Shown in pieces: positions 40,986-50,817 of a stretch of 64,000 nucleotides of DNA. The stretch covers positions 124,001-188,000 of the forward strand of contig NZ_RFLY01000003.1 in NCBI RefSeq assembly GCF_003697345.1, written 5' to 3'. A program made the position numbers and the translations under genes. Below the pieces are notes generated by a model that saw only the letters and a list, made by a program, of their open reading frames with translations, ran no database searches and was not told the origin of the DNA. Position 1 is the first letter of the stretch. Each line of letters opens with the position of its first letter. This DNA comes from Solilutibacter pythonis. Lineage in GTDB: Bacteria > Pseudomonadota > Gammaproteobacteria > Xanthomonadales > Xanthomonadaceae.

Positions 40986-41876
40986 TCAGTCATGCGTCCG
41001 GCCAAGGAAGCGCGAGGGGTCGACATAACGACCGTCCCGCCATACTTCCAGATGTACGTGCACGCCGGTCGATCGTCCGCTGGAGCCGGCCTTGGCCACT
41101 TCGTCCCCCATCCGCACCAGATCGCCAACCTGGCGGCTGAGGCGCGAATTGTGCGCGTAACGGGTCACGTAGCCGTTGCCGTGATCCACCTCGATGGTAT
41201 GTCCGTAGCCGTTGCGCTCGCCGGCGAAAGTCACCACGCCTTCGGCCACCGCCAGCACCGGGTCGCCGTGGTTGCCCTTGTAATCGATACCCTTGTGGAA
41301 CTGGCCGCCGCCGCCGAACGGATCGGCGCGCAGGCCGAAGCCCGAGGTGACGTAACTACCGGCGATGGGCTGGCCCGAGGGCAGCCCGGCGCGATCACGG
41401 CGGCGGTTGAACAGCAGCGATTCCAGTGCCGTCAGCTGGTTGCCCGACGCGCGCAGCCCGGCATCGAGCTGACCGATGCCGCCAAGCAGCGTGGCCGGGG
41501 CGATGTCGTGCACCGTCCCGCCGCCGCCGATGCCGACCGGCTGCCCGAAATCGAATTCGCTTTCGGGCAGCTCCGCCTCGCGCGCCAGGCGTTGGCCCAG
41601 GGCATTGAGGCGGGTGGTCTCGGCCTGCAATTCGGCCAGGCGCGCGGCCATCGCGTTGAGTTCACGCTGGGCGGCATCACGGCTCAACGCCGTGGCCTGG
41701 TTGCCGGCCGGGCCAGCCAGCACCCGCATCGCCCCAACGCCGCCGGACACGCCCAGCGCCAGGCAGACCGCCCCCGCCAACAGCGGACGATGGTGGATGA
41801 GGCCGCGGAGCCGCCTGGCCGCCGTTTCGGCCCGCGCGCGCGTATGCTGTGCGAGCCGTTGGAGTTTTGAACGCAT
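40986..41876 (-). CDS. M23 family metallopeptidase with coiled-coil and membrane anchor
   Basis: A 296-residue protein. A basic N-terminus is followed by one hydrophobic segment ([22 protein letters not shown]), then a coiled coil ([30 protein letters not shown] in parts), then a LytM/M23 domain with the zinc ligands in [11 protein letters not shown] and the GVHVHLEVW motif. It probably cleaves peptidoglycan cross-links in the periplasm. The chosen ATG at 41876 gives the membrane segment near the N-terminus, although the frame is open further. It shares its start with the divergent DUF721 gene. Confidence 0.88.
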   Translation of the reverse strand: MRSKLQRLAQHTRARAETAARRLRGLIHHRPLLAGAVCLALGVSGGVGAMRVLAGPAGNQATALSRDAAQRELNAMAARLAELQAETTRLNALGQRLAREAELPESEFDFGQPVGIGGGGTVHDIAPATLLGGIGQLDAGLRASGNQLTALESLLFNRRRDRAGLPSGQPIAGSYVTSGFGLRADPFGGGGQFHKGIDYKGNHGDPVLAVAEGVVTFAGERNGYGHTIEVDHGNGYVTRYAHNSRLSRQVGDLVRMGDEVAKAGSSGRSTGVHVHLEVWRDGRYVDPSRFLGRTHD

Positions 41877-42294
41877 GTCTGATCCTGAATCCGGGCGTCC
41901 CGCGCAAGCGCGAAAAGGCCAGCCGAAGCCGGCATTGGACGCCGTGTTGGGCGAAGCCGCGGGCGATCCCTTGCGCCGCGCGATGTGGCTGGACGCGCTC
42001 GACCGCCAGTGGCGCTCGCTCGTTCCGATCAATCTCCGTGGCCATGTGCGCCTGGGCAACGTGGCGGGCGGTCGCATGTCCTTGCTGGCGGAGTCGCCGC
42101 TGTGGGCCAGCCGCGCACGGCTGGCCGCCGACGAACTCCTGCTGGCGGCCCGTTCCATCGGGCTGGAAGCCAAGCACCTCCAGGTGCGTGTCGCGCATAA
42201 CGCCAGCCCGCCGGTCCCCGCGCTCGAAAAGCGTCCCACCACGGCCTCGCGTACGGCTGTCGGAGAGGTCCTGGCGCTGCTGCGGAAGGAATGA
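41875..42294 (+). CDS. DUF721 (DciA-like) domain protein
   Basis: A 139-residue small basic protein. The segment DALDRQWRSLVPINLRGHVRLGNVAGGRMSLLAES in parts and the following helices match the DUF721 pattern found next to secA and lpxC in many proteobacteria. The family includes DciA, which loads the replicative helicase; that role is possible but not shown here. GGAG lies about 10 bases before the ATG. Its start codon overlaps that of the M23 gene on the other strand by two bases. Confidence 0.75.
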   Translation: MSDPESGRPAQARKGQPKPALDAVLGEAAGDPLRRAMWLDALDRQWRSLVPINLRGHVRLGNVAGGRMSLLAESPLWASRARLAADELLLAARSIGLEAKHLQVRVAHNASPPVPALEKRPTTASRTAVGEVLALLRKE

Positions 42295-42449
42295 GCGGGC
42301 AGTCTTCACAAGCCCTGCACGCCCACCGGGGCTGGCAGGGTAATCGCCCAATCCATCGAATTTGTTAACGAGCCGCTTCACGAAACGGAACAGGGCGGGC
42401 GGGCCCGCCGCCCCCCGGCGCATGGCTGCCGCCGTCCGCCGCCACGAAA

Positions 42450-42471
42450 AACGCCGGGAGAACCCAGCGTT
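42450..42471 (-). terminator. Intrinsic terminator after lpxC
   Basis: On the minus strand AACGCTGGG-ttct-CCCGGCGTT forms a 9-base stem with one mismatch and is followed by TTTTCGTGG. It lies about 23 bases past the lpxC stop. It also lies beyond the DUF721 stop on the opposite strand. Confidence 0.75.
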
Positions 42472-42493
42472 CGCAAGTGCTTTTCGTTGCCGC

Positions 42494-43411
42494 TCAGGCC
42501 ACCACGGGTGTGACCGGCGCGTACATCGGCGCCGGCAGCGCGGCTTCGTCCTCGAAGCTCACCAGCTCCCAGGCATCCTGCTCGGCCAGCAGCGCGCGCA
42601 CCAGTTTGTTGTTGAGCGCATGGCCGGACTTGTGGCCCTCGTAGGCGCCGATCACCGCATGCCCGGCCAGGTAGAGATCGCCGATGGCATCGAGAATCTT
42701 GTGACGGACGAATTCGTCGGCGTAGCGCAGGCCATCCTCGTTCAGCACCCGGAACTCGTCCAGCACGATGGCGTTGTCCATCGAGCCGCCCAGGCCGAGG
42801 TTGCGCTCGCGCATGTATTCGAGATCGCGCATGAAGCCGAAGGTGCGGGCGCGGCTGACTTCGCGGATGTAGTTCTCGGTACTGAAATCGACCGTGGCGG
42901 AGGACTGCGAGCCGGGAATCGCCGGGTGGTTGAATTCGACGGTGAAATCGAGGCGGAAACCGTCGTGCGGACGGAACCGGGCGATCTTGTCGCCCTCGCG
43001 CACTTCGATCTCGCGCTTGATGCGGATGAAACGCTTGGGCGCGTCCTGCTCGACGATCCCCGCCGATTGCAGCAGGAACACGAAAGGCCCGGCCGAGCCG
43101 TCCATGATCGGCACCTCGGCGGCGGAAAGCTCGATCCAGGCGTTGTCGATGCCGAGCCCGGCCAGCGCCGAGAGCAGGTGTTCGACCGTCTGCACGTTGG
43201 CGGGGCCGCACGACAGCCCGGTGCAAAGCGTGGTCTCGCTGACCAAATCGCCGCGGGCTGGGATTTCCGCCACTGGATCGAGATCGACCCGCCGGAACAC
43301 GATGCCGGCATCGACCGGGGCCGGGCGGATGGTCAGGAAGACCTTCTCGCCACTGTGCAGGCCAACGCCGGTCGCGCGGATCAGGTTCTTGAGGGTGCGC
43401 TGTCGGCTCAT
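42494..43411 (-). CDS. lpxC: UDP-3-O-acyl-N-acetylglucosamine deacetylase
   Basis: A 305-residue zinc deacetylase that commits precursor to lipid A synthesis. It starts [22 protein letters not shown]. The zinc and catalytic motifs are visible in [20 protein letters not shown], the [14 protein letters not shown] motif and the [12 protein letters not shown] motif carrying the last histidine. It follows ftsZ in the usual proteobacterial order. The 370-bp upstream gap may hold its own promoter. Confidence 0.97.
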   Translation of the reverse strand: MSRQRTLKNLIRATGVGLHSGEKVFLTIRPAPVDAGIVFRRVDLDPVAEIPARGDLVSETTLCTGLSCGPANVQTVEHLLSALAGLGIDNAWIELSAAEVPIMDGSAGPFVFLLQSAGIVEQDAPKRFIRIKREIEVREGDKIARFRPHDGFRLDFTVEFNHPAIPGSQSSATVDFSTENYIREVSRARTFGFMRDLEYMRERNLGLGGSMDNAIVLDEFRVLNEDGLRYADEFVRHKILDAIGDLYLAGHAVIGAYEGHKSGHALNNKLVRALLAEQDAWELVSFEDEAALPAPMYAPVTPVVA

Positions 43412-43781
43412 TCTGGCGGTGCTGAACAGGGGTTTAGGCGATTGCGCAGGTTATCACGCGGCCGGCTGAACATCGCCATAAGCATCCGGCGCGGATGGCC
43501 GCCGGGAAAAGGCGCCGGCCCGGTATCGCGCCGGCGCAAGGGGACAGGCGAACGCCTGGATGCGCGTCCGGTGCATCGGTTACGCAAGCCGCGCCCGCGC
43601 CGGACGCCACGGCGGAACGGCTTCCGCCCGGCACGCCGGACGGGAGAGTCAACGGTTGTCGGTTGCCCGAGCGGCGCGGCGGGCACCGCCATTTACGAGG
43701 CGGCGACCACCACGGCGGCCACCCGGCCCCGGTCAGCCACGCGGGACTATCCGGGGCCGGGGAGCGACGCCGCGAACGGCA
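43412..43781. other. Intergenic region between lpxC and ftsZ
   Basis: A very GC-rich stretch of 370 bp without a supported gene. It holds a long hairpin at 43722-43761 just past the ftsZ stop, and GCGCCGGC occurs twice near 43513-43535 as a direct and self-palindromic repeat. No promoter could be assigned with confidence, but lpxC transcription probably begins here if the hairpin stops ftsZ mRNA. Confidence 0.55.
43722..43761 (-). terminator. Long GC hairpin after ftsZ, weak terminator candidate
   Basis: Perfect 11-bp arms CCCGGCCCCGG / CCGGGGCCGGG with an 18-base loop, 20 bases past the ftsZ stop. No U-run follows, so it may act as an RNA-stabilising stem or a Rho-related site rather than a classical terminator. 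Confidence 0.45.
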
Positions 43782-45041
43782 TCAATCCGCCTGGCGGCGC
43801 AGGAATGCCGGGATGTCCAGGTAATCCGCGCCACCGAAATCCGCCGCCTTCGGCGAGGCGCTTTCGCTGGCCGAAGGTGCCGCCGCCGTTCCGCGGCGCA
43901 GCCCCGAGGCCAGGCCCTGGGCCGGGTTGAAGGTCACGCTCGGCACATTGTCGATCGGCAGACCGGTGGTGCCATCGCGCTTGGCGACGACCGGCGTCTG
44001 CACGATTTCCATCTGCGGACGCGGCTTGCGCACCGGCTTGTAGCCGAAATCATTGCGCGCGACCGGCTGGCGGGCGGTATTGCGGTTGAGGCCGGTGGCG
44101 ACCACGGTGACTTTGACCTCGTCCTGCATCTCCGGGTCGAGCGCGGTGCCGATCACCACGGTGGCGTCCTCGGAGGCGAACTCGCCGACCACGCGGCCGA
44201 TCTCGTCGAACTCCGCCATAGTCAGGTCGGAACCGGAGGTGATGTTGACCAGGATGCCATTGGCGCCGTGCAGGTTGATGTCGTCCAGGAGCGGGTTCTG
44301 GATCGCGGCTTCGGCGGCGGCCTGGGCGCGGTCGTCGCCACGGGCGATGCCGGTGCCCATCATCGCCAGGCCCATTTCGTTCATGACGGTACGCACGTCG
44401 GCGAAGTCGACGTTGATGAGGCCCGGCCGCACGATCAGGTCGGCGATGCCCTGCACCGCGCCTTGCAGCACGTTGTTGGCCTCGCGGAATGCCTGGATCA
44501 TGGTGGCGTTGCGGCCGAGCACGGTGATCAGCTTCTCGTTGGGAATGGTGATCAGCGAATCGACGTGCTGGGACAGCTCCTCGATGCCCTTCATCGCCAC
44601 CTGCATGCGGCGCTTGCCCTCGAACGGGAAGGGCTTGGTCACGACCGCCACGGTGAGGATGCCCATTTCCTTGGCCAGTTGCGCCACCACCGGCGCGGCG
44701 CCGGTGCCGGTGCCGCCGCCCATGCCGGCGGTGATGAACACCATGTCGGCGCCCTGAAGGGCGTCCATGATGCGTTCGCGGTCTTCCAGCGCGGCCTGAC
44801 GGCCGACTTCCGGGTTGGCGCCCGCGCCCAGCCCCTTGGTGACGTTGCTACCCAGTTGCAGTTGCAGCTTGGCGCCGCAGTTCTTGATCGCCTGGGCGTC
44901 GGTGTTGGCGGTGATGAACTCCACGCCGTCCACCTGGCTGCTGACCATGTGCGCGACCGCGTTACCGCCGCCGCCGCCCACGCCGACCACCTTGATGACC
45001 GCGTTCGGGGCCATCTTTTCCATCAGTTCAAACGTTGCCAT
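43782..45041 (-). CDS. ftsZ: Cell division protein FtsZ
   Basis: A 419-residue tubulin homologue that builds the division ring. The GTP-binding GGGTGTGAA motif and the N-terminal [15 protein letters not shown] are present. The C-terminal peptide [14 protein letters not shown] is the site for FtsA and ZipA. Two ATGs are six bases apart; the second, at 45041, is chosen because GAGG lies 8 bases upstream of it and the protein then begins [14 protein letters not shown] small overlapping ORF covers its start. Confidence 0.97.
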   Translation of the reverse strand: MATFELMEKMAPNAVIKVVGVGGGGGNAVAHMVSSQVDGVEFITANTDAQAIKNCGAKLQLQLGSNVTKGLGAGANPEVGRQAALEDRERIMDALQGADMVFITAGMGGGTGTGAAPVVAQLAKEMGILTVAVVTKPFPFEGKRRMQVAMKGIEELSQHVDSLITIPNEKLITVLGRNATMIQAFREANNVLQGAVQGIADLIVRPGLINVDFADVRTVMNEMGLAMMGTGIARGDDRAQAAAEAAIQNPLLDDINLHGANGILVNITSGSDLTMAEFDEIGRVVGEFASEDATVVIGTALDPEMQDEVKVTVVATGLNRNTARQPVARNDFGYKPVRKPRPQMEIVQTPVVAKRDGTTGLPIDNVPSVTFNPAQGLASGLRRGTAAAPSASESASPKAADFGGADYLDIPAFLRRQAD

Positions 45042-45175
45042 GTCCATGTCCTCTTGAGTTGTGCCACGGTTGGCGCGGGAAGGGAGAGTCGGACTCCGCC
45101 TGCCGACGCCGTGCTGGCGTTTCTTGTTGTGGTTTTACCGTCGGAGTTCTGACCGACTTTCCCGCACTTGCTCAT
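45023..45175 (-). CDS. Possible 50-codon leader ORF overlapping the ftsZ start
   Basis: A frame starting [14 protein letters not shown] at ATG 45175 with GGAGAG five bases upstream. It ends in TGA 18 codons... of the ftsZ start region, at 45023, in a different frame from ftsZ. It resembles nothing I know. The good ribosome-binding site and the overlap suggest translational coupling to ftsZ, but coding potential is weak and it may be chance. Confidence 0.3.
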   Translation of the reverse strand: MSKCGKVGQNSDGKTTTRNASTASAGGVRLSLPAPTVAQLKRTWTWQRLN

Positions 45176-45269
45176 CGTCTCTCCACCGCTTTCTTCCGCT
45201 CTCCACACCTTCGCCTCGCCCACCTCGCACACCGGGCCGGCGCGCCACACGCGCGTACCGGCCGGCCGT

Positions 45270-46508
45270 TCAAAACTGGCCGTTGTACCAATCCCTCAGC
45301 TTCTTGAAGATGCCGAGTCCGCGCCCCGCCGGCAGCAACGGGCGCGCGCGCGGCGCTTCCATCCGGCTGCCCATCAGGAGCAGGCCGACGCCGGTGGCGT
45401 GCACCGGGTTGCCGACCACCTCGGCCAGCCCCGCGACGTGCTGCGGGATGCCCACGCGCACCGGCATCTGCAACATTTCCTCGGCCAGCTCCACCACACC
45501 TTCCATCTTGGAACCGCCGCCGGTCAGCACCATTCCGGCGCGCACCAGTTCCTCGAAGCCGGAGCGGCGCAGTTCGGCCTGCACCATCTCGAAGATTTCC
45601 TCGTATCGGCCCTGCACCGCCTGCGCCAGCGCGTGGCGCGGCAGGCGGCGCGGCGGGCGGTCGCCGACCGACGGCACCTGGATCGATTCCTCCGCCGTCG
45701 CCATCTGCGCCAGCGCGCAGGCGTAGCGCACCTTGATCTGCTCGGCTTCCGGCGTCGGCGTGCGCAGCATGTGGGCGATGTCGTTGGTGACGTGGTCGCC
45801 GGCGATCGGCAGCGAGGCGGTATGCGCGATCGCGCCCTGCACGAACACCGCGATGTCGGTGGTGCCGGCGCCGATGTCGACCAGCACCACGCCCAGCTCG
45901 CGCTCGTCGTCGGTCAGCACCGCCTCGCTGGAAGCCAGCGCCGAGAGGATCAGGTCGTCCACGCTCAGGCCGCAGCGCTGCACGCATTTGGTGATGTTGG
46001 CGGCGGCCGATTCCGCGCACGTGACCAGATGCGCGTGCACCTCCAGGCGGATGCCGCTCATGCCCACCGGGTTCTTGATCCCTTCCTGCGAACTGTCCAG
46101 CACGTATTCGCGGGCGATGGCGTGCAGGATGCGCTGGTCGGAGGGAATCGCCACCGCCTTCGCCGCTTCCAGCGCCCGGTCCATGTCGCCATGGGTGACT
46201 TCGCCATCGCGCAGCGGCTCCATGCCCTGCGAGTTGCGGCACTGCACATGGTTGCCGCTGATCGAGGCGTACACCGAACGGATTTCGCAGCCGGCCATCA
46301 GCTCGGCTTCCTCGACCGCGCGCTGGATCGATTGCACGGTGGAATCGATATCCACCACCACGCCGCGACGCAAGCCGCGCGATTCGTGGCTGCCGACGCC
46401 GATCACCTCGACCGGCAGGCCGGGCGTGTATTCGCCCACCAGCGCCGTCACCTTGGAGGTGCCGATGTCGAGGCCCACGATCAGGGATTTGTCGCCTTTG
46501 CGGTTCAT
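45270..46508 (-). CDS. ftsA: Cell division protein FtsA
   Basis: A 412-residue actin-like ATPase that tethers FtsZ to the membrane. Segments GLDIGTSKVTALVGE (phosphate 1), VVLVDIGAGTTDIAVF (phosphate 2) and VLTGGGSKMEGV (adenosine) are the actin-family motifs. The C-terminal amphipathic helix (GIFKKLRDWYNGQF) is the membrane anchor. It overlaps ftsQ by 4 bases. The gap of 228 bp to ftsZ is unusual in holding a small ORF and room for an ftsZ promoter. Confidence 0.97.
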   Translation of the reverse strand: MNRKGDKSLIVGLDIGTSKVTALVGEYTPGLPVEVIGVGSHESRGLRRGVVVDIDSTVQSIQRAVEEAELMAGCEIRSVYASISGNHVQCRNSQGMEPLRDGEVTHGDMDRALEAAKAVAIPSDQRILHAIAREYVLDSSQEGIKNPVGMSGIRLEVHAHLVTCAESAAANITKCVQRCGLSVDDLILSALASSEAVLTDDERELGVVLVDIGAGTTDIAVFVQGAIAHTASLPIAGDHVTNDIAHMLRTPTPEAEQIKVRYACALAQMATAEESIQVPSVGDRPPRRLPRHALAQAVQGRYEEIFEMVQAELRRSGFEELVRAGMVLTGGGSKMEGVVELAEEMLQMPVRVGIPQHVAGLAEVVGNPVHATGVGLLLMGSRMEAPRARPLLPAGRGLGIFKKLRDWYNGQF

Positions 46509-47365
46509 GAATGGATGTATGGGTTGGGGGCCGGCGGCCAGCGGCCAGCGGCCAGGGAAAGAGCGGGAGAAAGATTGGCGGCGATCGTTCCGGGAAAATG
46601 CGCGTCATTGGCCGAAGCAGCGAACCGCCGTTCCGGCCCCTGGCCGCTGCCCCCCAGTCGCTCCGCCTCGCGCCAGCGAAGCGCGAAACCGTTGGCATAA
46701 CGCAGGTCGGCGCGCGCCAGCGCCTTGCCCTGCGGCGCGATCAACTGCGGCAGGAGGCGGGCGAAGCGGCGGATGCGCGCTTCCGGCGACTGGCGGCCGA
46801 CGATCACCTCGGCGCCATTGGCGAGCCGCAACGACCAACTGCCGCGCGCGTCCTGCCTGAGCGCGTGCACGCCCAGGCCGACCAGCGCGAACAGCTCGCG
46901 CGATTCGTTGTAGAGCCTGACCACTTCCCGCACCCGGCGCGGGTCGCCATCCAGTTGCGGCAGGCCCTTGGGCAACGCATCGCCCATGCTGGCGCGCGGG
47001 TACAGGCGACCGTGCTCGGACAGGAGCAGATCCTCGCCCCACAACGCGAACGGGTGATGTTCGGCAATCCGCACTTCCAGCACGTCCGGCCATTTTTTGC
47101 TGACCTCGGCCGACTCCACCCACGGCAGCTTTTCCACCGCCGCCTGGGCGGCGTCCAGCCGCACCGCGAAGAACCCCTGGCGCGCGTAGGGCGCGAGCGT
47201 CATGCGCAGTTCGTCGGCATCGACATGGCGGAACTCGCTGGTCACTCGCAACTTGGCCAACGGGAAGCGCTCGGCGCCGATCCAGCCATTCATCACCGCC
47301 ACCACTGGCAGAGCGATGACGGCGACGGCCAGGCCAATGCCGGAGATGCGGGTCGCCGCGCTCAC
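46505..47365 (-). CDS. ftsQ: Cell division protein FtsQ
   Basis: A 286-residue bitopic protein. One membrane segment ([21 protein letters not shown]) is followed by a POTRA domain ([24 protein letters not shown]) and a beta domain ([21 protein letters not shown] and onward). It links FtsA/Z to FtsB/L/I/W. GTG at 47365 overlaps the ddl stop as GTGA; the open frame runs nine codons further. The C-terminal end (APNPYIHS) lies beyond the usual domain. Confidence 0.93.
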   Translation of the reverse strand: MSAATRISGIGLAVAVIALPVVAVMNGWIGAERFPLAKLRVTSEFRHVDADELRMTLAPYARQGFFAVRLDAAQAAVEKLPWVESAEVSKKWPDVLEVRIAEHHPFALWGEDLLLSEHGRLYPRASMGDALPKGLPQLDGDPRRVREVVRLYNESRELFALVGLGVHALRQDARGSWSLRLANGAEVIVGRQSPEARIRRFARLLPQLIAPQGKALARADLRYANGFALRWREAERLGGSGQGPERRFAASANDAHFPGTIAANLSPALSLAAGRWPPAPNPYIHS

Positions 47366-48303
47366 AGTGTCTGCTCCAGGATGCGCCAGCACAGTTCGTC
47401 GAACTCGATACCCAGCGCGCGGGCGGATTTCGGCACCAGCGAGGTGGCGGTCATGCCCGGCGCGGTGTTGATCTCAATGAGCTGGAAGCCGCGCGTTTCG
47501 TCGCGCATCACGTCCACGCGGCCATAACCGGTGCAGCCGGCCGCGACGAAGGCGGCCTGGGCGAGACGGCGAATGTCCGCTTCCTCATCGCCTTCCAGAC
47601 CGGGGCTGATGTACCGGGTATCCCCGCTCAGGTATTTGGCGCTGTAGTCGTACCACTCGCCCTTCGGCTCGATACGGATCGAGGGCAGCACGTATTCGCC
47701 CAGCACCGGCACGGTGAGTTCCGGGCCGCGCACCATCTGCTCCATCAGCATCTCGCCGCCGTAGGCATGCGCCACTTCCACCGCCGCATCGAGCGCGGAT
47801 GCGTCCAGCACGCGGGCCACGCCCACGCTGGAGCCTTCGCTGGAGGGCTTCAGGAACACCGGCAGGCCCAGTTCATCGGCGGCGGCGCGGACATCGCCGC
47901 CCGGCGGAATGCGGACGAAACGCGGCGTCGGCAGGCCGGCGGCGATCCACACCTGCTTGGTGCGGATCTTGTCCAGGGTGAGCGCGGAACCGAGCACGCC
48001 CGGCCCGGTGAACGGCACGCCAAGCGCGCCCAGCAGCCCTTGCAGCACGCCGTTCTCGCCATCGCCGCCGTGCAGGACGTTGAAGACGCGATCGACCGCG
48101 CCGGCGCGGATGGCCTCGACCAACGCCGGGATGCCATCGATGCCGGTCGCATCGATGCCGCGCGAGCGCAGCGCATCCAGCACCGCCGCGCCGGATTTCA
48201 GCGACACCTCGCGCTCGCTGCTCGCGCCGCCCAGGAGCACCGCCACCCGCCCGAAGCACGACGGGTCACCAATGGCCAGCGGCGGAAGGGTGACGTCATT
48301 CAT
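47362..48303 (-). CDS. ddl: D-alanine--D-alanine ligase
   Basis: A 313-residue ATP-grasp ligase making the D-Ala-D-Ala end of the peptidoglycan stem. Segments [44 protein letters not shown] and GYGRVDVM, with [12 protein letters not shown] for the metal site, match the DdlB type. It overlaps both murC (8 bases) and ftsQ (4 bases). Confidence 0.96.
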   Translation of the reverse strand: MNDVTLPPLAIGDPSCFGRVAVLLGGASSEREVSLKSGAAVLDALRSRGIDATGIDGIPALVEAIRAGAVDRVFNVLHGGDGENGVLQGLLGALGVPFTGPGVLGSALTLDKIRTKQVWIAAGLPTPRFVRIPPGGDVRAAADELGLPVFLKPSSEGSSVGVARVLDASALDAAVEVAHAYGGEMLMEQMVRGPELTVPVLGEYVLPSIRIEPKGEWYDYSAKYLSGDTRYISPGLEGDEEADIRRLAQAAFVAAGCTGYGRVDVMRDETRGFQLIEINTAPGMTATSLVPKSARALGIEFDELCWRILEQTL

Positions 48304-49756
48304 ACGGGTTCTCCCGGCGCGCGGCCAGCCCTTCGGCCGCCAGTTGCTGCGCGGCCGCGCCGATGTCGCCCGCGCCCATCACCAGCAGCAGGTCGCCATC
48401 ACGCAGTACGTCGGGCAGCACTTCGCGCAGTTCGGCCGGCGCGTTCACCACCACCGGATCGACGCGGCCACGGGTGCGGATCGCGCGCGCCAGCGATTTG
48501 CCGTCGGCGCCGGCAATCGGGGATTCGCCGGCCGGATAGACCTCGGTCAGCACCAGCGCATCGACATCGGAAAGCACGGCGGCGAAGTCGTCGAACTGGT
48601 CGCGGGTGCGGCTGTAGCGATGCGGCTGGAAAGCCACCACCAGGCGGCGATCGGGCCAGCCGCCGCGCGCGGCATCGAACACCGCGGCGAGCTCTTTCGG
48701 GTGATGGCCGTAATCGTCCACCAGTGCGACCGCGCCGCCGCCCGGCAGTTCGAGATCGGCCAGATGGTTGAAGCGGCGGCCAATCCCCTTGAAACCGGCC
48801 AGCGCGACGGCGATCGTTTCCGGCGCGATGCCGAGCTGCCAGCCGATGGCCGCGGCGGCCAGCGAATTCTGCACGTTGTGGCGGCCGGGCAGCGCCAGCG
48901 TCACCGCGGTGCGCGAGCCATCCGGCAGGCACAGCTCAAAGTGCATGGCGGCGGCTTCCTGGCGGACGTGCTCGGCACGCACTTCGGCTCGTTCGTCGAA
49001 CCCGTAGGTCAGCACGTGGCGCGGGGTGTCTTTCGCCAACGCGGCGACTTCCGGGTCGTCGATGCAGAGCACGGCCAGGCCGTAGAACGGCAGGCGATGC
49101 AGGAATTCGCCGAAGGCCGCCTGCACCTTGGCGAAATCGTTGTCGTAGTTTTCCAGGTGGTCGGCATCGATGTTGGTGATGACGGCGATCAGCGGATTCA
49201 GGCGCAGGAAGCTGCCGTCGCTCTCGTCGGCCTCGGCCACCAGCCACGGGCTGTCGCCGAGCTTGGCGTTGGCCCCGGCGGCGAGCAGTTGCCCGCCGAT
49301 GACGAAGGTCGGGTCCTTGCCGCCTTCGTACAGCACGCTGGCGGTGAGCGAGGTGGTGGTGGTCTTGCCGTGAGTGCCGGCGATGGCGATGCCACGGCGG
49401 AAACGCATCAGTTCGGCCAGCATCTCGGCGCGCGGGACGATAGGGATGCGCTGCGCGCGCGCTTCCAGCAATTCGGGGTTGTCGAGCTTGATCGCCGAGG
49501 ACACCACCACGCAATCGGCGCCCAGCACGTTGGCGGCGGCATGTTCGCGGTCGATGCGGGCACCGCGCCGGGTCAGGCGCCGGGTGGCGGCGTTATCGGC
49601 GCGGTCGGAACCGGATACTTCGTAGCCCAGCGTGCACAGCACCTCGGCGATGCCGCTCATGCCGACCCCGCCGATGCCGATGAAATGCACGCGGCGAAAC
49701 GCCCGAGCCAGGTCGCCCGTGTCCTGCAAGCGGCGCTGGTTGACGGTGTTCATCAT
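48296..49756 (-). CDS. murC: UDP-N-acetylmuramate--L-alanine ligase
   Basis: A 486-residue Mur ligase that adds the first amino acid, L-alanine. The N-terminal nucleotide-sugar-binding fold shows [15 protein letters not shown], the central ATP loop is [12 protein letters not shown], and the C-terminal domain contains [13 protein letters not shown]. The start is the first of two tandem ATG codons, overlapping the murG stop as ATGA. Cytoplasmic; it uses the UDP-MurNAc produced by MurB. Confidence 0.96.
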   Translation of the reverse strand: MMNTVNQRRLQDTGDLARAFRRVHFIGIGGVGMSGIAEVLCTLGYEVSGSDRADNAATRRLTRRGARIDREHAAANVLGADCVVVSSAIKLDNPELLEARAQRIPIVPRAEMLAELMRFRRGIAIAGTHGKTTTTSLTASVLYEGGKDPTFVIGGQLLAAGANAKLGDSPWLVAEADESDGSFLRLNPLIAVITNIDADHLENYDNDFAKVQAAFGEFLHRLPFYGLAVLCIDDPEVAALAKDTPRHVLTYGFDERAEVRAEHVRQEAAAMHFELCLPDGSRTAVTLALPGRHNVQNSLAAAAIGWQLGIAPETIAVALAGFKGIGRRFNHLADLELPGGGAVALVDDYGHHPKELAAVFDAARGGWPDRRLVVAFQPHRYSRTRDQFDDFAAVLSDVDALVLTEVYPAGESPIAGADGKSLARAIRTRGRVDPVVVNAPAELREVLPDVLRDGDLLLVMGAGDIGAAAQQLAAEGLAARRENPYE

Positions 49757-50817
49757 TTCCGGGCCGCCTCCAATACGGCATCGGCCACGCGCTCGGCGGC
49801 ATCGGGTTTCGCCAGCGCCTTCGCCGCCCGCCCCATCGCCTGAAGGCGGGCGGGATTGGCGGCCAGCGTGGCCAGCTCACGTTCGAGGTCGGCGGCCAGC
49901 GCATCGGACTGCCTCACCAGCCGCGCCGCGCCGCGCTCGGCCAGGTATTCGGCGTTGCGGGTCTGGTGATCGTCCACCGCCTGCGGGAACGGCACCAGGA
50001 GCGAGGCCACGCCGGCGGCGCAGACCTCGGCCAGGGTGAGCGCGCCGGCGCGGCAGATCAGGAGGTCGGCCGCGCGGTAGGCGGCGGCCATGTCGGCGAT
50101 GAAAGCTTCGGGCCGCACATCGAGATCGGCCTCGGCATAGGCCCGGCGCGTTTCGTCGAGCATCTTCTCGCCGCACTGGTGGCGAATGCTGAATTCGGCC
50201 GGCGAAAATTTCGCCAACGCCCGCGGCAGCGCGAGATTCAGCGCGCGCGCGCCCTGGCTACCGCCGATCACCAGCAGCCGCAGCGGTCGGTCCGGCGGGG
50301 CGTCGCGCGCCGGCAGCGCGGCGATGTCGGCCCGCACCGGGTTGCCGAGCACCCGCTCGCCGGCGAAGGTGCCGGGGAAACCGGTCATCACCGTGCCGGC
50401 CAGCTTCGACAGCACCCGGTTGGTCAGGCCCGGGGCGCGGTTCTGTTCGTGCACCAACAGCGGGATGCCCGCCAGCCTGGCGGCCAGGCCGCCGGGGCCG
50501 GCGGCATAACCGCCGAAGCTCAGCACCGCGCGCGGGCGATGCTTCCTCAGTATCGCGCCGGCCGCGCGTACCGCGCCGAGCAGCTTGAATGGCAATGCCA
50601 GCAGCTTCGCCGTGCCCTTGCCGCGCGCGCCGCTGACGCCGATGGTCTCGATGGCGATGCCATGCGGAGGCACCAGCCGGGTCTCCATCCCGCCATCGCC
50701 CCCCAGCCAGACCACCGGCACGCCACGCTCGGCCAGCGCCTTCGCCACGGCCAGGCCGGGGAAGATGTGGCCGCCGGTGCCGCCGGCGAGGATCATCACG
50801 GGCGCGTCGTGCTTCAT
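49753..50817 (-). CDS. murG: UDP-GlcNAc:MurNAc-pentapeptide-undecaprenyl N-acetylglucosaminyltransferase
   Basis: A 354-residue GT28 transferase forming lipid II from lipid I. It shows [20 protein letters not shown], the [13 protein letters not shown] and [12 protein letters not shown] segments, and the donor-binding [12 protein letters not shown] with [17 protein letters not shown]. Start ATG 50817 overlaps the ftsW stop as ATGA; the open frame continues upstream as a shadow of ftsW. Confidence 0.96.
   Translation of the reverse strand: MKHDAPVMILAGGTGGHIFPGLAVAKALAERGVPVVWLGGDGGMETRLVPPHGIAIETIGVSGARGKGTAKLLALPFKLLGAVRAAGAILRKHRPRAVLSFGGYAAGPGGLAARLAGIPLLVHEQNRAPGLTNRVLSKLAGTVMTGFPGTFAGERVLGNPVRADIAALPARDAPPDRPLRLLVIGGSQGARALNLALPRALAKFSPAEFSIRHQCGEKMLDETRRAYAEADLDVRPEAFIADMAAAYRAADLLICRAGALTLAEVCAAGVASLLVPFPQAVDDHQTRNAEYLAERGAARLVRQSDALAADLERELATLAANPARLQAMGRAAKALAKPDAAERVADAVLEAARK

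Noticed and set aside
38449-41028. An 859-residue open frame antisense to secA
   Set aside because: secA is unmistakable on the other strand; this is a composition effect.
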